This document shows, in pieces, positions 6,301 to 12,469 of a stretch of 14,399 nucleotides of DNA. The translations under genes were made by a program, and so were the position numbers. A model generated the notes under the pieces. It did not search any database. It was not told the origin of the DNA and saw only the letters and a list, made by a program, of their open reading frames with translations. Position 1 is the stretch's first letter; every line of letters begins with the position of its first letter. The stretch comes from Kiritimatiellales bacterium (GTDB lineage Bacteria; Verrucomicrobiota; Kiritimatiellia; Kiritimatiellales; Pontiellaceae), in the NCBI GenBank assembly GCA_021734595.1, contig JAIPIO010000072.1, positions 1 through 14,399 on the forward strand. Direction: 5' to 3'.

Positions 6301-8700
6301 GCATCGAACAATTTCGTTATGGTTTCCGGTGCGGGGTCGGTATGGGATGCCAGAGGGCACTATTCGATTCCTTTGATTCAGCCAGACACAATATACGGAT
6401 CGAGTATTTATGACCCGCCTGATGGGTGGCCCATTTATCAACCTGAGATTTTCAGTGTGGGCCATCAGGGCTCCGGCAATCTGCTTTCGATAACCGATGG
6501 GGGGCGGGTTGAAAGCTCGGTCGGCCATATTGGCTATGGCGAAACGGCATCGGGCAACTCGGTCTTGGTTTCGGGCGAGGGTTCAGTGTGGAATAGTGGC
6601 AATCTTAATGTCGGCTACAACGGTTCGGAAAACACGTTGCGGATTGAGGATGGCGGCAAGGTCTATTCTTTGAACAGCGCCATTGGCTATGGGAAATCTG
6701 CAAATAGCAACCGCGCGGCGATAACCGGCGCAGAGAGCGAGTGGAGCATGGGGTTGCGGTCGATTCTGATAGATCCTTGGCCTTCCTATACCACGTTCTC
6801 TGTGCCGACCAATAATGATTCTATGTATCGCGGCTACGTAACGGCCTCCGATTCTCCTTCTGAGTCGATTATAATCCTGGGACATATGGGCACTCTTACC
6901 GTTGGACAGGACGGATCATACAACCTGCTTGAGATTGGAGACGGGGCATTCGTGGAAAGCTTCGATGGGATTATCGGAAAGAATTACAATGCCTGGAACA
7001 ATGCGGTTTCTGTGCTTGGGCCCAACTCTAAATGGAGCAATAAGTGCGATCTGTTTCTTGGCGGGCACAGAGCTGAATATTTCGAGGGCTCGTATCCATG
7101 GGAGGAACAGATCAAGTCCGGGTGGTTTGATGGCGGACGCGGCAATTCGCTGTATGTCGGCGACGGCGGTCTCGTTACGGTCGGGCGCGACATGCACAAC
7201 CGTAATTATTCGGTGGTGACGGTTGAACCGGGCAGTCGGATCAACATTGCCAGCAACTATTATCAGGATGCCACTTCGGCGCTGCGCTTCGGCGTGGAAA
7301 CCAATGCGGCAGGTGCGCCACTCAATGCACTGGTGAGTGTCGGCGGTACGGCAGAGTTCGAAGAGGGCGCGACCATCGAATATGCCAGCAATGTCGGCCA
7401 GCTTGAGTTTGAAGTGTTCTACACCAATAAGATTGTCGAGGCGGAAAAACTGATTGTTGCCGGGGTGGAAAATGCCGAATCGCTCGATCTGGAAAAACTG
7501 GATGCCTCCGGCACGCTGGTGGATGTTATTTTCTGGGAGAACGATCAGGATATCTATGGTCTGGTTGGGCGCAAATATCTGGCTGAAACAGCTGGTTTTG
7601 CCGAAGGTTCGCAGATGGCGCGCCTGGCGAAGGAGATCGATGACATGTCGCTCCTGGGCAACCCGAACGCAGTGTCGCAAATCTATCTGTTGAATGAAAT
7701 GTCCGGCGAAGAGCAGTCCGAACAATTGACGCAGCTGTATGAGCAGGGAGTTCCCACCTACATGCATCGGCAGGGAATGCTGGGTGGTCAGCAGCAGGTT
7801 ATGATGCAGGCCAGAGCTTTCCAGGCGGTAGGCCGTTCCGCAGGTGCGAAGCCGGAGGGCGTTGCCGGTCCGCACAAGGCGGAGCAGGGTCTGCGCGGCT
7901 GGATGCGGGGCTATGGAAGCTGGGCGGATCGTGAGGCTGATGGTTCATTCAACGGGTTCGACCAGAATGTCTACGGAACAATCGTCGGGTTCGATAAAGC
8001 CATTGGAAACATGCTCCTCGGTGTGGCAGGCGGATATGCCCAGTCGGATCTTACACAGGATAATCACGACAGCAGCGATGCCAAAACCGGTTACGGCATC
8101 ATCTATGGATCCTTCGGCTCCGTCGACTGGTTCGGCGACCTGAACCTCAGCTATGGCCGCAGCCACATCGAAACCCGGTCCGGAACAATCTTCGCTGCGA
8201 AAGGCGACTTCGATGCCGATAACTATGCACTGTATGCCGGCGGCGGGAAGGAACTCCGGTTGTCGGATGGCGATTTCCTGTTTACACCGGAAGCGGCTCT
8301 GCTTATCAGCTATTACGACCAGGAAGGCTATCGCGAAAAATCACTGTTTGTGGCGCGCGATGTCGATTCGTACGACCGTTGGAGTTACCAGTCCAGACTC
8401 GGCGCGGCCCTGGCGCTGGAGAAGCAAGCCGGTTCCGTTGTGCTGAAGCCGGAGGTGCGCGCATATTGGTTGCACGAATTCAATGCTGACCCAGACCGGG
8501 TCGGCTACTCGCTGATCGGCGGAACTGGAGGGCGCTACATATTGGGTATGCAGGCGCCTTCCGAAAATGTATTCGAAGCCGGTGCCGCATTGCGTGCCTT
8601 GTTTAGCGACCGGCTGGAGATTGCTCTGGCGGTCGACGGCCAATTCAGCGACGACTACGAAGCCATTACCGTAAGTGGCCGCGCCGCCTTTGGGTTTTAA
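2989..8700 (+). CDS. Giant autotransporter (type Va) with three repeat modules and a hydrolase-derived N-terminus
   Basis: 1903 residues from the ATG at 2989, chosen because AAGGA lies 8 nt upstream and the protein then opens with a signal peptide (MKRTTAFALSALLLATLQTAA). In-frame GTG 2944 and ATG 2983 are poorer starts. Residues 22-127 are unlike the rest; GSSY (83-86), RFPKAPPIRYEKMVGNSCPW and YLRGW resemble the start of SGNH/GDSL-type hydrolases as I recall them. At W128 the sequence changes abruptly to beta-helix repeats, with about 18 GSxW(S/N) units in three modules: 128-588, 589-926 and 927-1394. A degenerate passenger/helical linker covers 1395-1634. Residues 1635-1903 (from LRGWMRGYGSW) match the autotransporter beta-domain in length and pattern and end in GRAAFGF, with the terminal Phe expected of outer-membrane barrels. 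The passenger is paralogous to the upstream PEP-CTERM protein. Likely role is adhesin or surface structure; the ligand is unknown. No catalytic motif is seen in the passenger. Confidence 0.9.
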   Translation: MKRTTAFALSALLLATLQTAAVPKKPRRSLVTDEPRALKGKPEGAADYVAKADPPDGQHLALTMKKLENGIDPARPFLIWALGSSYCNMLGNGEAWKEGIPKRFPKAPPIRYEKMVGNSCPWQYLRGWVLVGDVDTNDLPDIGSYGGLAVGDATGNAELIAANGSLIDTGHAYIGLATNETGSVTLMGGGTQMDVGNKLYVGYAGANNTLVLSDGATLNTEAGFIGFDNTAAENVGNVSGSGSVWNNAGDLYVGYAGSGNSLNIADGGKVYSDDVSIGEQAGSSNNTVLVTGAGSVWSNASDLTVGFWGKSNKVEITDGGVAYSADSVIGVFYGDNKVSVSGTNSVWSSGRLRVGRSGDGNMLEITDGGVVYSGYSAIGGAAGSDDNMAIVSGMGSIWSNSGALTVGYQGIGNTLVITNGGMVYSDSGYIGLYGTFNAFENTAVVSGMKSTWENSNHLHVGHTKSGNRLEITDGGKVISGNCAIGYQSDSAGNAVIISGKGSVLTNRGNLFVGYQGSGNSMVITNGGSACSVDGRIGNHSESDDNAVLVTGVGSVWYNREALYLGGHKSGTNWIDGGTGNSLTVQDGGWVLVGDVDTNHLPNIGSSGGIAVGDAGGMPEMIVGNGSTVSSGYGYIGLGTNGNASAVVTGAGSRWDVSGDDQRYWGSLLLLPQNLTVGYDSQSNSLVISDGGSVVNGNGGAIGYGSTSNNTALVTGSGSVWSNRGDLFIGMYGSDNMLSIADGGKVYSSNGILSVGGIVNDGEGGSAGVSSGASRNKVLVTGVGSEWNNSHDLFIATAGLGNRLDVVDGGRVSSLNGYIGSVVTENNGVSVSGAGSVWSNSADLFVGHGGRSNHLSILDGGFVENSRGSIGSGLPGLGGIGPYNAVLVTDPGSVWHNRDALYLGGHKLGADWFNGGTGNSLAVENGGWVFVGDVNTNHLPDIGNAGGIAVGDSSGAAEMIVGNGSTVSSGYGYIGLGANESGTVTVTGVGSVWSNSASLYVGYDGSGNNLEIREGGRVESSGGYVGYSETADGNAVTVSGAGSVWDGAEAPSFPPYNSNIVYAGESVYSVPVGLNVGDQGSQNRLLVSDGGRVESSGGYIGRFEGASNNFVMVSGAGSVWDARGHYSIPLIQPDTIYGSSIYDPPDGWPIYQPEIFSVGHQGSGNLLSITDGGRVESSVGHIGYGETASGNSVLVSGEGSVWNSGNLNVGYNGSENTLRIEDGGKVYSLNSAIGYGKSANSNRAAITGAESEWSMGLRSILIDPWPSYTTFSVPTNNDSMYRGYVTASDSPSESIIILGHMGTLTVGQDGSYNLLEIGDGAFVESFDGIIGKNYNAWNNAVSVLGPNSKWSNKCDLFLGGHRAEYFEGSYPWEEQIKSGWFDGGRGNSLYVGDGGLVTVGRDMHNRNYSVVTVEPGSRINIASNYYQDATSALRFGVETNAAGAPLNALVSVGGTAEFEEGATIEYASNVGQLEFEVFYTNKIVEAEKLIVAGVENAESLDLEKLDASGTLVDVIFWENDQDIYGLVGRKYLAETAGFAEGSQMARLAKEIDDMSLLGNPNAVSQIYLLNEMSGEEQSEQLTQLYEQGVPTYMHRQGMLGGQQQVMMQARAFQAVGRSAGAKPEGVAGPHKAEQGLRGWMRGYGSWADREADGSFNGFDQNVYGTIVGFDKAIGNMLLGVAGGYAQSDLTQDNHDSSDAKTGYGIIYGSFGSVDWFGDLNLSYGRSHIETRSGTIFAAKGDFDADNYALYAGGGKELRLSDGDFLFTPEAALLISYYDQEGYREKSLFVARDVDSYDRWSYQSRLGAALALEKQAGSVVLKPEVRAYWLHEFNADPDRVGYSLIGGTGGRYILGMQAPSENVFEAGAALRALFSDRLEIALAVDGQFSDDYEAITVSGRAAFGF
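3370..4752 (+). repeat. Autotransporter repeat module 1
   Basis: 461 residues from WVLVGDVDTNDLPDIGS to the NSLTVQDGG before the next module. It contains seven GS(V/I/T)x-type units and ends with the module-closing text ALYLGGHKSGTNW. The module opener (W-V-x-V-G-D-V-x-T-N) and closer (Y/F-L-G-G-H) recur in modules 2 and 3, which defines the boundaries. Confidence 0.75.
3404..3418 (+). repeat. Dispersed palindrome, copy 2, in coding sequence (TTCCAGACATTGGAA)
   Basis: In frame within module 1, covering codons for L-P-D-I-G. With one flanking base each side it reads CTTCCAGACATTGGAAG. Only 34 bp from the point where the hydrolase-like N-terminus meets the repeats. Confidence 0.85.
4787..4801 (+). 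repeat. Dispersed palindrome, copy 3, in coding sequence (TTCCAAACATTGGAA)
   Basis: Same codon register as the module 1 copy (L-P-N-I-G), identical to the intergenic copies at 2787 and 14286. The 17-bp extended form CTTCCAAACATTGGAAG is also palindromic apart from the centre. Confidence 0.85.
4846..4895 (+). repeat. 50-bp stretch identical to 5860-5909
   Basis: Begins ATGATCGTTGGCAATGG and ends GGGTATATCGG. It encodes M-I-V-G-N-G-S-T-V-S-S-G-Y-G-Y-I-G in modules 2 and 3. The flanks differ at synonymous sites, so this patch looks recently copied or converted. Confidence 0.85.
5801..5815 (+). repeat. Dispersed palindrome, copy 4, in coding sequence (TTCCAGACATTGGAA)
   Basis: Third in-frame copy, encoding L-P-D-I-G in module 3. 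All five third-codon positions match copies 2 and 3. Confidence 0.85.
5860..5909 (+). repeat. 50-bp stretch identical to 4846-4895
   Basis: Second copy of the identical patch, at the same place in module 3 as its partner in module 2 (45 bases after the palindrome). Confidence 0.85.
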
Positions 8701-8923
8701 TCTTGTTCTGTGTAGGCTTTTTCCAATGAGCCTTTTGCAGAATCCTCCGGCGTTGGCCAGTAAAATTTCCGGCACAAGGTGCGGAGGTAGCCGCTGGAGC
8801 CGTTTTGCTTCGTCGGGGATGTTTGGCGGCGCAAAAACCACCCATTCTGCGCAGGCGGTACCGCTTCCCCTGGTTTAGCCGGGGGATAAGGCTCTCTTTT
8901 GCTGGCAAAGCCGGGTGGCCTGC
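8701..8923. other. Spacer between autotransporter and transposase remnant
   Basis: Apart from the hairpin at 8714-8736, nothing is recognised. Short frames on both strands give Pro/Arg/Ser-rich translations without family resemblance. TTCCCCTGGTTTAGCCGGGG (8864-8883) loosely resembles the inverse of the CAGGGG region near 9699-9704, so it may include one end of the decayed insertion sequence, but no clear terminal inverted repeat or target duplication is visible. Confidence 0.4.
8714..8736 (+). terminator. Possible weak terminator after the autotransporter gene
   Basis: AGGCT (8714-8718) pairs with AGCCT (8729-8733) across a 10-nt loop and is followed by TTT. It lies 13 nt after the stop. 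The loop contains TTCCAATG, a half-site of the dispersed palindrome. The stem is only 5 bp, so confidence is low. Confidence 0.3.
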
Positions 8924-9600
8924 CTATTGAAGCATGTTGAAGAGCTGGGTGGCGGCGAGGCCAGCACCCCGAACATGAGGTGGCAGGCGACCTTCTTCGG
9001 CCCGCGCACACGCACATGCCTTCCGTCGCGGTTGCTCTTCGGTGCGGCGAAGCTCCGCCTTTTCGCGCATCTCCCCCTTTCGAGGCGTCCGCGTTTCTGG
9101 CGCTTGCGCGGCTTTGCCTCTTTCTTAGGCGCGGGTTTTTCGCGGCCGTCGATGGCGGTCGAGTCGCGGCTGACATGGCCGCAAAGCGTGTCGCCGTGGA
9201 CGGCCTTCACGAGCCCTTCATGGATTTGCTGCGGCAGGGCACGCTCGGAAAACTCTGCGAACGTCCGGGAAAAAACGCTTTCGTGCGGGATGTCGGCCAC
9301 CCGATCCCAGCCGCAGAGCCTGCGCAGGTGCGGGCTGGATGAAACCATGTCGACCAGCGCGGCGGTGGAAGGCAGGTTCCATACCGCCTTCGCCACGTAC
9401 GACTTGGCCAGCGCCTCCCGGCTACTCGGCCTGCGCTCCGTTCCGCACCGGCCCATCGTCGCCGTGAAGGCGGGGGTGTTCGCCAGCTCGAGGACGCGGA
9501 CGAAGTTGCGTTCCCGTTGCGAAAGTGTGCCGATTTCCTCTTCAAGAGCTGGAAAGAGCTGGCGTTGCAGGTGTATGTTGCCATCGGAAAGTCTGCTCAT
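8924..9600 (-). pseudogene. Decayed IS1182/IS5-like DDE transposase
   Basis: Remnant of an insertion-sequence transposase. The N-terminal 172 residues are intact (MSRLSDGNIHLQRQLFPALE onward), with the InsH-type N-terminal domain (ESVFSRTFAEFS) and the first catalytic Asp in SRDSTAIDGR (D146), then the basic linker KRQKRGR. After this the frame is lost. Adding one C at 9084-9085 restores GRPRKGEMREKAELRR. The conserved C-terminal text GGRHVRVRG-type (here DGRHVRVRGPKKVACHLMFG) follows almost at once, so the central catalytic core with the second Asp and probably the Glu has been deleted. A second one-base loss at 8959-8960 separates GVLA from LAATQLFNMLQ and its stop at 8924-8926. Family members are usually 450-500 residues. 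The gene cannot encode an active enzyme. The unshifted frame continues to 8875. Confidence 0.85.
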
Positions 9601-9715
9601 GGTCCGCCTCCCGTTTCCGGGGTTTTTTGTTTGGGGGGGACAATAACAGCATTCCGTTTGCGGGGGGATCCCGCTGTTGGTGAAATTCAGCCAAGTTCAG
9701 GGGTTTTGCAAGAGG

Positions 9716-9730
9716 CTCCAAGGGTTGGAA
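9716..9730. repeat. Degenerate dispersed palindrome (CTCCAAGGGTTGGAA)
   Basis: TCCAA/TTGGA arms around GGG, same architecture as the TTCCARACATTGGAA family but with a different centre, 16 bp before a close copy. Confidence 0.5.
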
Positions 9731-9746
9731 AAAAACTGTAGAAATA

Positions 9747-9761
9747 TTCCAATGTCTGGAA
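9747..9761 (-). repeat. Dispersed palindrome, copy 5 (TTCCAATGTCTGGAA on plus strand)
   Basis: Exact reverse complement of copies 2 and 4. It ends 35 bp before the ATG of the glycoside-hydrolase-like gene, inside the probable leader. Confidence 0.85.
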
Positions 9762-9796
9762 GCCGCGGCGAAGGTGGCACACAAGAAGGGGATCAA

Positions 9797-10957
9797 ATGC
9801 TTATAGGGAAAAAACCGGCCTGTCTGGCATTTTGCCTGACACTGTGCGTGGCTGCTGCCGCAGCGAACCCCGGGGAAAAAGCTGTTGCGCAAAAATACCC
9901 CCTGCTAAGTCCCGAACCATTCGGCAAAGGAGTCTTTGGCCATGTCCGGGCAGGGGGCAAGATCAGGGGAACAACAGACGCGATTCGCGAACTTGCCGAA
10001 AACCCCTTTATTGCCGGTACGCAGCTTTCCTATACATGGTCGGAGCTCGAACCGAAGGAAGGCGAATACCGCTGGGATATCATCGAAAAAGACATGGATG
10101 TCTGGGCGCGAAATGGGAAGAAGTGCTGGCTCGAGGTGGCCACGGCCTTTCGGTGGGACCGCAGCGGAAGGCTCGGCGTACCCGCGTGGGCTTATCAAAA
10201 GGGCGTGCCGAAAATCCAGTCCGAAGAGTCGGCGCCTTATCCGGTTTATTGGGATCCACTCTACCTTGAACTCTGGGGCAGGTTTGTCCGCGAGTTTGCG
10301 CACAAGTTCGATGGCGATCTGCGCATTGAATGGGTGGCCGTTGGCGGGCATACCACGGGTACCGAACCGCGCCTCTCTTCAAAGGAAAACGACCTTGTGA
10401 TGGATCAATGGGAAGCCGCCGGATTCGACGGCTTCCATTCCGACGGAATCTATCTACAGAAGGCTATCAAGCCTATTTATAAAATGTTCCGCGATGCGTT
10501 TCAAACAACGCAGGTAAGCTCAACATACATTGTCAAAGGTGAGTTTACCGATGTCATGAATGCGTATGCGGCTGAGCTGGGTTTCATGCTCACCAGTAAT
10601 GGATTTGGAGCCAAGGCCGCGGTGCGCGGGGCGCGTGAAAAGGTGCGGGAACGCCGTGAACTCTGGGGCGCCAAAATCGCTTTTGCGGAGTTTGGCCCAT
10701 CAGGACGCGACTCGCGATTCCTTGACGAGAACTTCGAGAAGCCGAAAAGCATATCAGTGAAAGAAATGCGTGATGATAAACACGTGGCCAAGCTGATTGA
10801 TATCTACAAGGGCGCCATTGGGGACGACAGCGATCCGAAACTCAAGCCGTTCAGTCGCTTAAGTTATGTGCCGCTTGGCGAGCGGATTCCGCATGTGGAG
10901 ACGGAGGCAGCGTGGAGCGCGGCACTGAAATGGGCCTGGGAGCATCTGGAAAAATAA
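9797..10957 (+). CDS. Secreted glycoside-hydrolase-like TIM-barrel protein (clan GH-A type)
   Basis: 386 residues from the ATG at 9797, preceded by GAAGGGG with a 5-nt gap. Residues 1-23 are a signal peptide (MLIGKKPACLAFCLTLCVAAAAA). The text GTQLSYTWSELEPKEGEYRW (74-93) is the hallmark second strand and loop of GH-A barrels such as GH42, GH5 and GH39 enzymes. Further barrel-like strands follow: CWLEVATAF (110-118), RIEWVAVGG (176-184) and KIAFAEFG (293-300). By position, E190 (in GTEP) could be the acid/base and E298 (in AEFG) the nucleophile, but the usual Asn-Glu pair is not seen at the former, so the mechanism is uncertain. The substrate cannot be named. The length suits a single catalytic domain; no carbohydrate-binding module is present. 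It stands alone, convergent with the PLP enzyme 138 bp downstream. Confidence 0.75.
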   Translation: MLIGKKPACLAFCLTLCVAAAAANPGEKAVAQKYPLLSPEPFGKGVFGHVRAGGKIRGTTDAIRELAENPFIAGTQLSYTWSELEPKEGEYRWDIIEKDMDVWARNGKKCWLEVATAFRWDRSGRLGVPAWAYQKGVPKIQSEESAPYPVYWDPLYLELWGRFVREFAHKFDGDLRIEWVAVGGHTTGTEPRLSSKENDLVMDQWEAAGFDGFHSDGIYLQKAIKPIYKMFRDAFQTTQVSSTYIVKGEFTDVMNAYAAELGFMLTSNGFGAKAAVRGAREKVRERRELWGAKIAFAEFGPSGRDSRFLDENFEKPKSISVKEMRDDKHVAKLIDIYKGAIGDDSDPKLKPFSRLSYVPLGERIPHVETEAAWSAALKWAWEHLEK

Positions 10958-11046
10958 AGGCAGGTCGAGGACTTTAGGCCTGAGGGCGGCCATGGCCACC
11001 ATTGGTTTTTATGTTTTCTGGTGTCTTCGGGCCTTCGTGGCAGGAG

Positions 11047-11060
11047 CTTCCAGGCGGAAG
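11047..11060. repeat. Small hairpin between convergent genes (CTTCCAGGCGGAAG)
   Basis: CTTCC/GGAAG arms around AGGC in the 138-bp convergent spacer. It may be a degenerate member of the palindrome family. No T-run follows on either strand, so it is not called a terminator. Nothing else is seen in the spacer. Confidence 0.35.
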
Positions 11061-11095
11061 ACCTGAAACCCGAGACATGGGACCTCTGACTCTTT

Positions 11096-12241
11096 CTAGA
11101 TAGTCGCGAGGGCCTGGTCGATATCCTTTATCAGTACATCGGTGTTCTCGATGCCGGCGGAGAGACGGACCGTATTCAGGTTGACGCCGAAGCCGGTGCG
11201 CAGCTCTTCGGGCAGGTAAAGCATGGTGGTCAGATACGGAATGCAGATCAGCGATTCCGTTGCGCCGAGGCTGACGGCGTGGTAGATGGTGTTCAGGTTG
11301 CCGATAAACTGCTTGGCCTGTTCCTGGTTGTCGCCGACATCAAAGGCCAGAACGCCGCCAAAACCGTTGCGCATCTGCCGGCTGGCGGCTTCATGGCCCG
11401 GATCCGACTTCAGTCCCGGATACCGGAGGTTGGAAATCCCGGAGTGGGGTTTCAAATATTCCGCCATGGCCATGGCATTGACCGACATTCTTTCGGCCCG
11501 CATTTCGAAGGTCTTCAATCCCCGCTCCAGCAGCGACGCCGAGTAGGCGTCGAGCGTGGTGCCGATGGCCTGGCGGGTGAACCAGAGTTTTTCGTAGTCC
11601 TCCTTGTTGCAGGCGATGGCTCCGGCCATCAGGTCGTTGTGTCCGCCCAGCGCCTTGGTGGCGCTGTGGATGACGAGGTCGGCCCCCAGAGAGAGCGGTT
11701 GCTGGTGGAAGGGCGTGGCGAAGGTGTTGTCCACCACGAGCATGGCGCCGCACGATTTGGCCAAGGCGGCCATCTCGGCAATATCAACCGTCTTGCACAG
11801 GGGGTTGCTGGGGGTCTCCATAAAGATCATGGCCGTGTTGGGTTTGATGGCATCCTTCACCTTGTGCGGTTTGGAGGCATCCAGCCAGATCACCTCGATG
11901 CCCATCCGTTCGAGGATCAAGGAAACCTTGTAGTTGGCGCCGTAGACATCGTGGAAAATGACAATGCTGTCGCCAGCGTTCAGATAGGTAAAGTAGGCCA
12001 GGGTGCAGGCCGCCATGCCGGAGGTGCAGACAATGCAGTCCTCGGCGCCTTCCAGTGCCGCGATGCTTTTTTCAACCGCCCGCACCGTCGGGTTGTCGTC
12101 CCGGTGGTAGGTATAACCATCGATTTCCCCGTCGGTGATCTGGCGGAGTACTTCAAAGGATTCGTATTCATAATTCACCGCGTTGACAATCGGGGTGACC
12201 ATGGGTTTGTTGCCGTATGGCGTTAATGGATCTTGTTTCAT
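11096..12241 (-). CDS. PLP-dependent trans-sulfuration enzyme (cystathionine gamma-synthase / gamma-lyase family)
   Basis: 381 residues from the ATG at 12241, chosen because GAGAGGAG lies just upstream (6-nt gap) and family members begin near this point; the frame is open 19 codons further upstream. Cytosolic fold-type I PLP enzyme of the Cys/Met metabolism family. YHR (45-47) supplies cofactor-phosphate contacts from the neighbouring subunit. Y100 (DVYGANY) stacks on the ring, D171 (VVDNTFATP) pairs with the pyridine nitrogen, and K196 (HSATKALGGH) is the Schiff-base lysine. R359 (VRLSAGIEN) binds the substrate carboxylate. The length is normal for the family. Sequence alone does not separate cystathionine gamma-synthase, cystathionine gamma-lyase, methionine gamma-lyase or O-acetylhomoserine sulfhydrylase; ATKALGGHND fits the lyase/sulfhydrylase side as well as the synthase side. 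No methionine-related riboswitch is recognised in the short leader. Confidence 0.9.
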   Translation of the reverse strand: MKQDPLTPYGNKPMVTPIVNAVNYEYESFEVLRQITDGEIDGYTYHRDDNPTVRAVEKSIAALEGAEDCIVCTSGMAACTLAYFTYLNAGDSIVIFHDVYGANYKVSLILERMGIEVIWLDASKPHKVKDAIKPNTAMIFMETPSNPLCKTVDIAEMAALAKSCGAMLVVDNTFATPFHQQPLSLGADLVIHSATKALGGHNDLMAGAIACNKEDYEKLWFTRQAIGTTLDAYSASLLERGLKTFEMRAERMSVNAMAMAEYLKPHSGISNLRYPGLKSDPGHEAASRQMRNGFGGVLAFDVGDNQEQAKQFIGNLNTIYHAVSLGATESLICIPYLTTMLYLPEELRTGFGVNLNTVRLSAGIENTDVLIKDIDQALATI

Positions 12242-12354
12242 CTTAAACTCCTCTCGAACGATGGGCGAACCTGTCTCTGAAAAACGGTATTCCCGCATAT
12301 ATGCTTAATTTATGCCTGTTTTTCCCGGAGACTGGAAGATCGGAAACACAAAAC

Positions 12355-12370
12355 TTCCAATCCATTGGAA
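12355..12370. repeat. Variant dispersed palindrome (TTCCAATCCATTGGAA)
   Basis: 7-bp arms TTCCAAT/ATTGGAA around CC. It shares the outer arms of the 15-bp family but has a 2-base centre. Confidence 0.65.
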
Positions 12371-12386
12371 AAAAAGCTGCCTGCGC

Positions 12387-12402
12387 TTCCAATGGTTGGG
12401 AA
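12387..12402. repeat. Degenerate dispersed palindrome (TTCCAATGGTTGGGAA)
   Basis: TTCCAA followed by TTGGGAA, with one extra G in the right arm. It lies 16 bp after the variant at 12355, echoing the paired arrangement at 9716/9747 and 14265/14286. Confidence 0.5.
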
Positions 12403-12469
12403 ATAGAAGTTTGTAACACTGTCCAGTCGTAGTTGGGTGCTGGCGTTTTATGGCTAACGGAGGTTATGA

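Larger units (their letters stand above)
5767..7170 (+). repeat. Autotransporter repeat module 3, with expanded loops
   Basis: 468 residues from WVFVGDVNTNHLPDIGN to NSLYVGDGG. Three units have long Pro/Tyr/Ser-rich insertions between the W and the following VG strand: about 6118-6210, 6343-6459 and 6742-6894. The closer DLFLGGHRAEYF matches those of modules 1 and 2 in outline. Confidence 0.75.
9601..9796. promoter_or_regulatory. Spacer upstream of the glycoside-hydrolase-like gene
   Basis: 196 bp between the divergent transposase remnant and the glycoside-hydrolase-like ATG. It holds a G-rich stretch (9631-9667), a degenerate palindrome (9716-9730) and a close palindrome copy (9747-9761). 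No convincing -35/-10 pair is seen. The reading frame of the downstream gene is open back to a GTG at 9677, but the extra 40 residues look like translated spacer. Confidence 0.4.
12242..12469. promoter_or_regulatory. Divergent control region between the PLP enzyme and the metallophosphoesterase
   Basis: 228 bp holding the leaders of both genes. A perfect 10-bp palindrome GCATATATGC (12295-12304) lies 54 bp before the PLP enzyme start and could be a promoter-proximal operator. Two palindromes of the TTCCAA/TTGGAA type lie at 12355-12370 and 12387-12402, with a third degenerate one at 12322-12337. GGAGG (12459-12463) is the ribosome binding site for the plus gene. No strong -35/-10 pair is evident. 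Confidence 0.4.

Noticed and set aside
6916..7875. 319-residue minus-strand open frame within the autotransporter
   Set aside because: No family resemblance; it overlaps the repeat and linker coding sequence fully. Shadow frame.
8697..9176. 159-residue minus-strand open frame spanning the transposase C-terminus and spacer
   Set aside because: Out of frame with the recognisable transposase segments and rich in Arg/Pro/Ser/Ala. It only looks long because of high GC.
9677..9796. Upstream GTG start for the glycoside-hydrolase-like protein
   Set aside because: It would add 40 residues that run through two palindromes and bury the signal peptide. The ATG at 9797 has a good ribosome binding site and an immediate signal peptide.
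11279..12226. 315-residue plus-strand open frame
   Set aside because: Antisense to the PLP enzyme, with no ribosome binding site and a composition rich in Gly, Val, His and Asp. The minus-strand gene has all catalytic residues.
12242..12300. SAM or other sulfur-related riboswitch before the PLP enzyme
   Set aside because: The leader is short, and I could not find the conserved helices or core sequence of S-box or other SAM classes.
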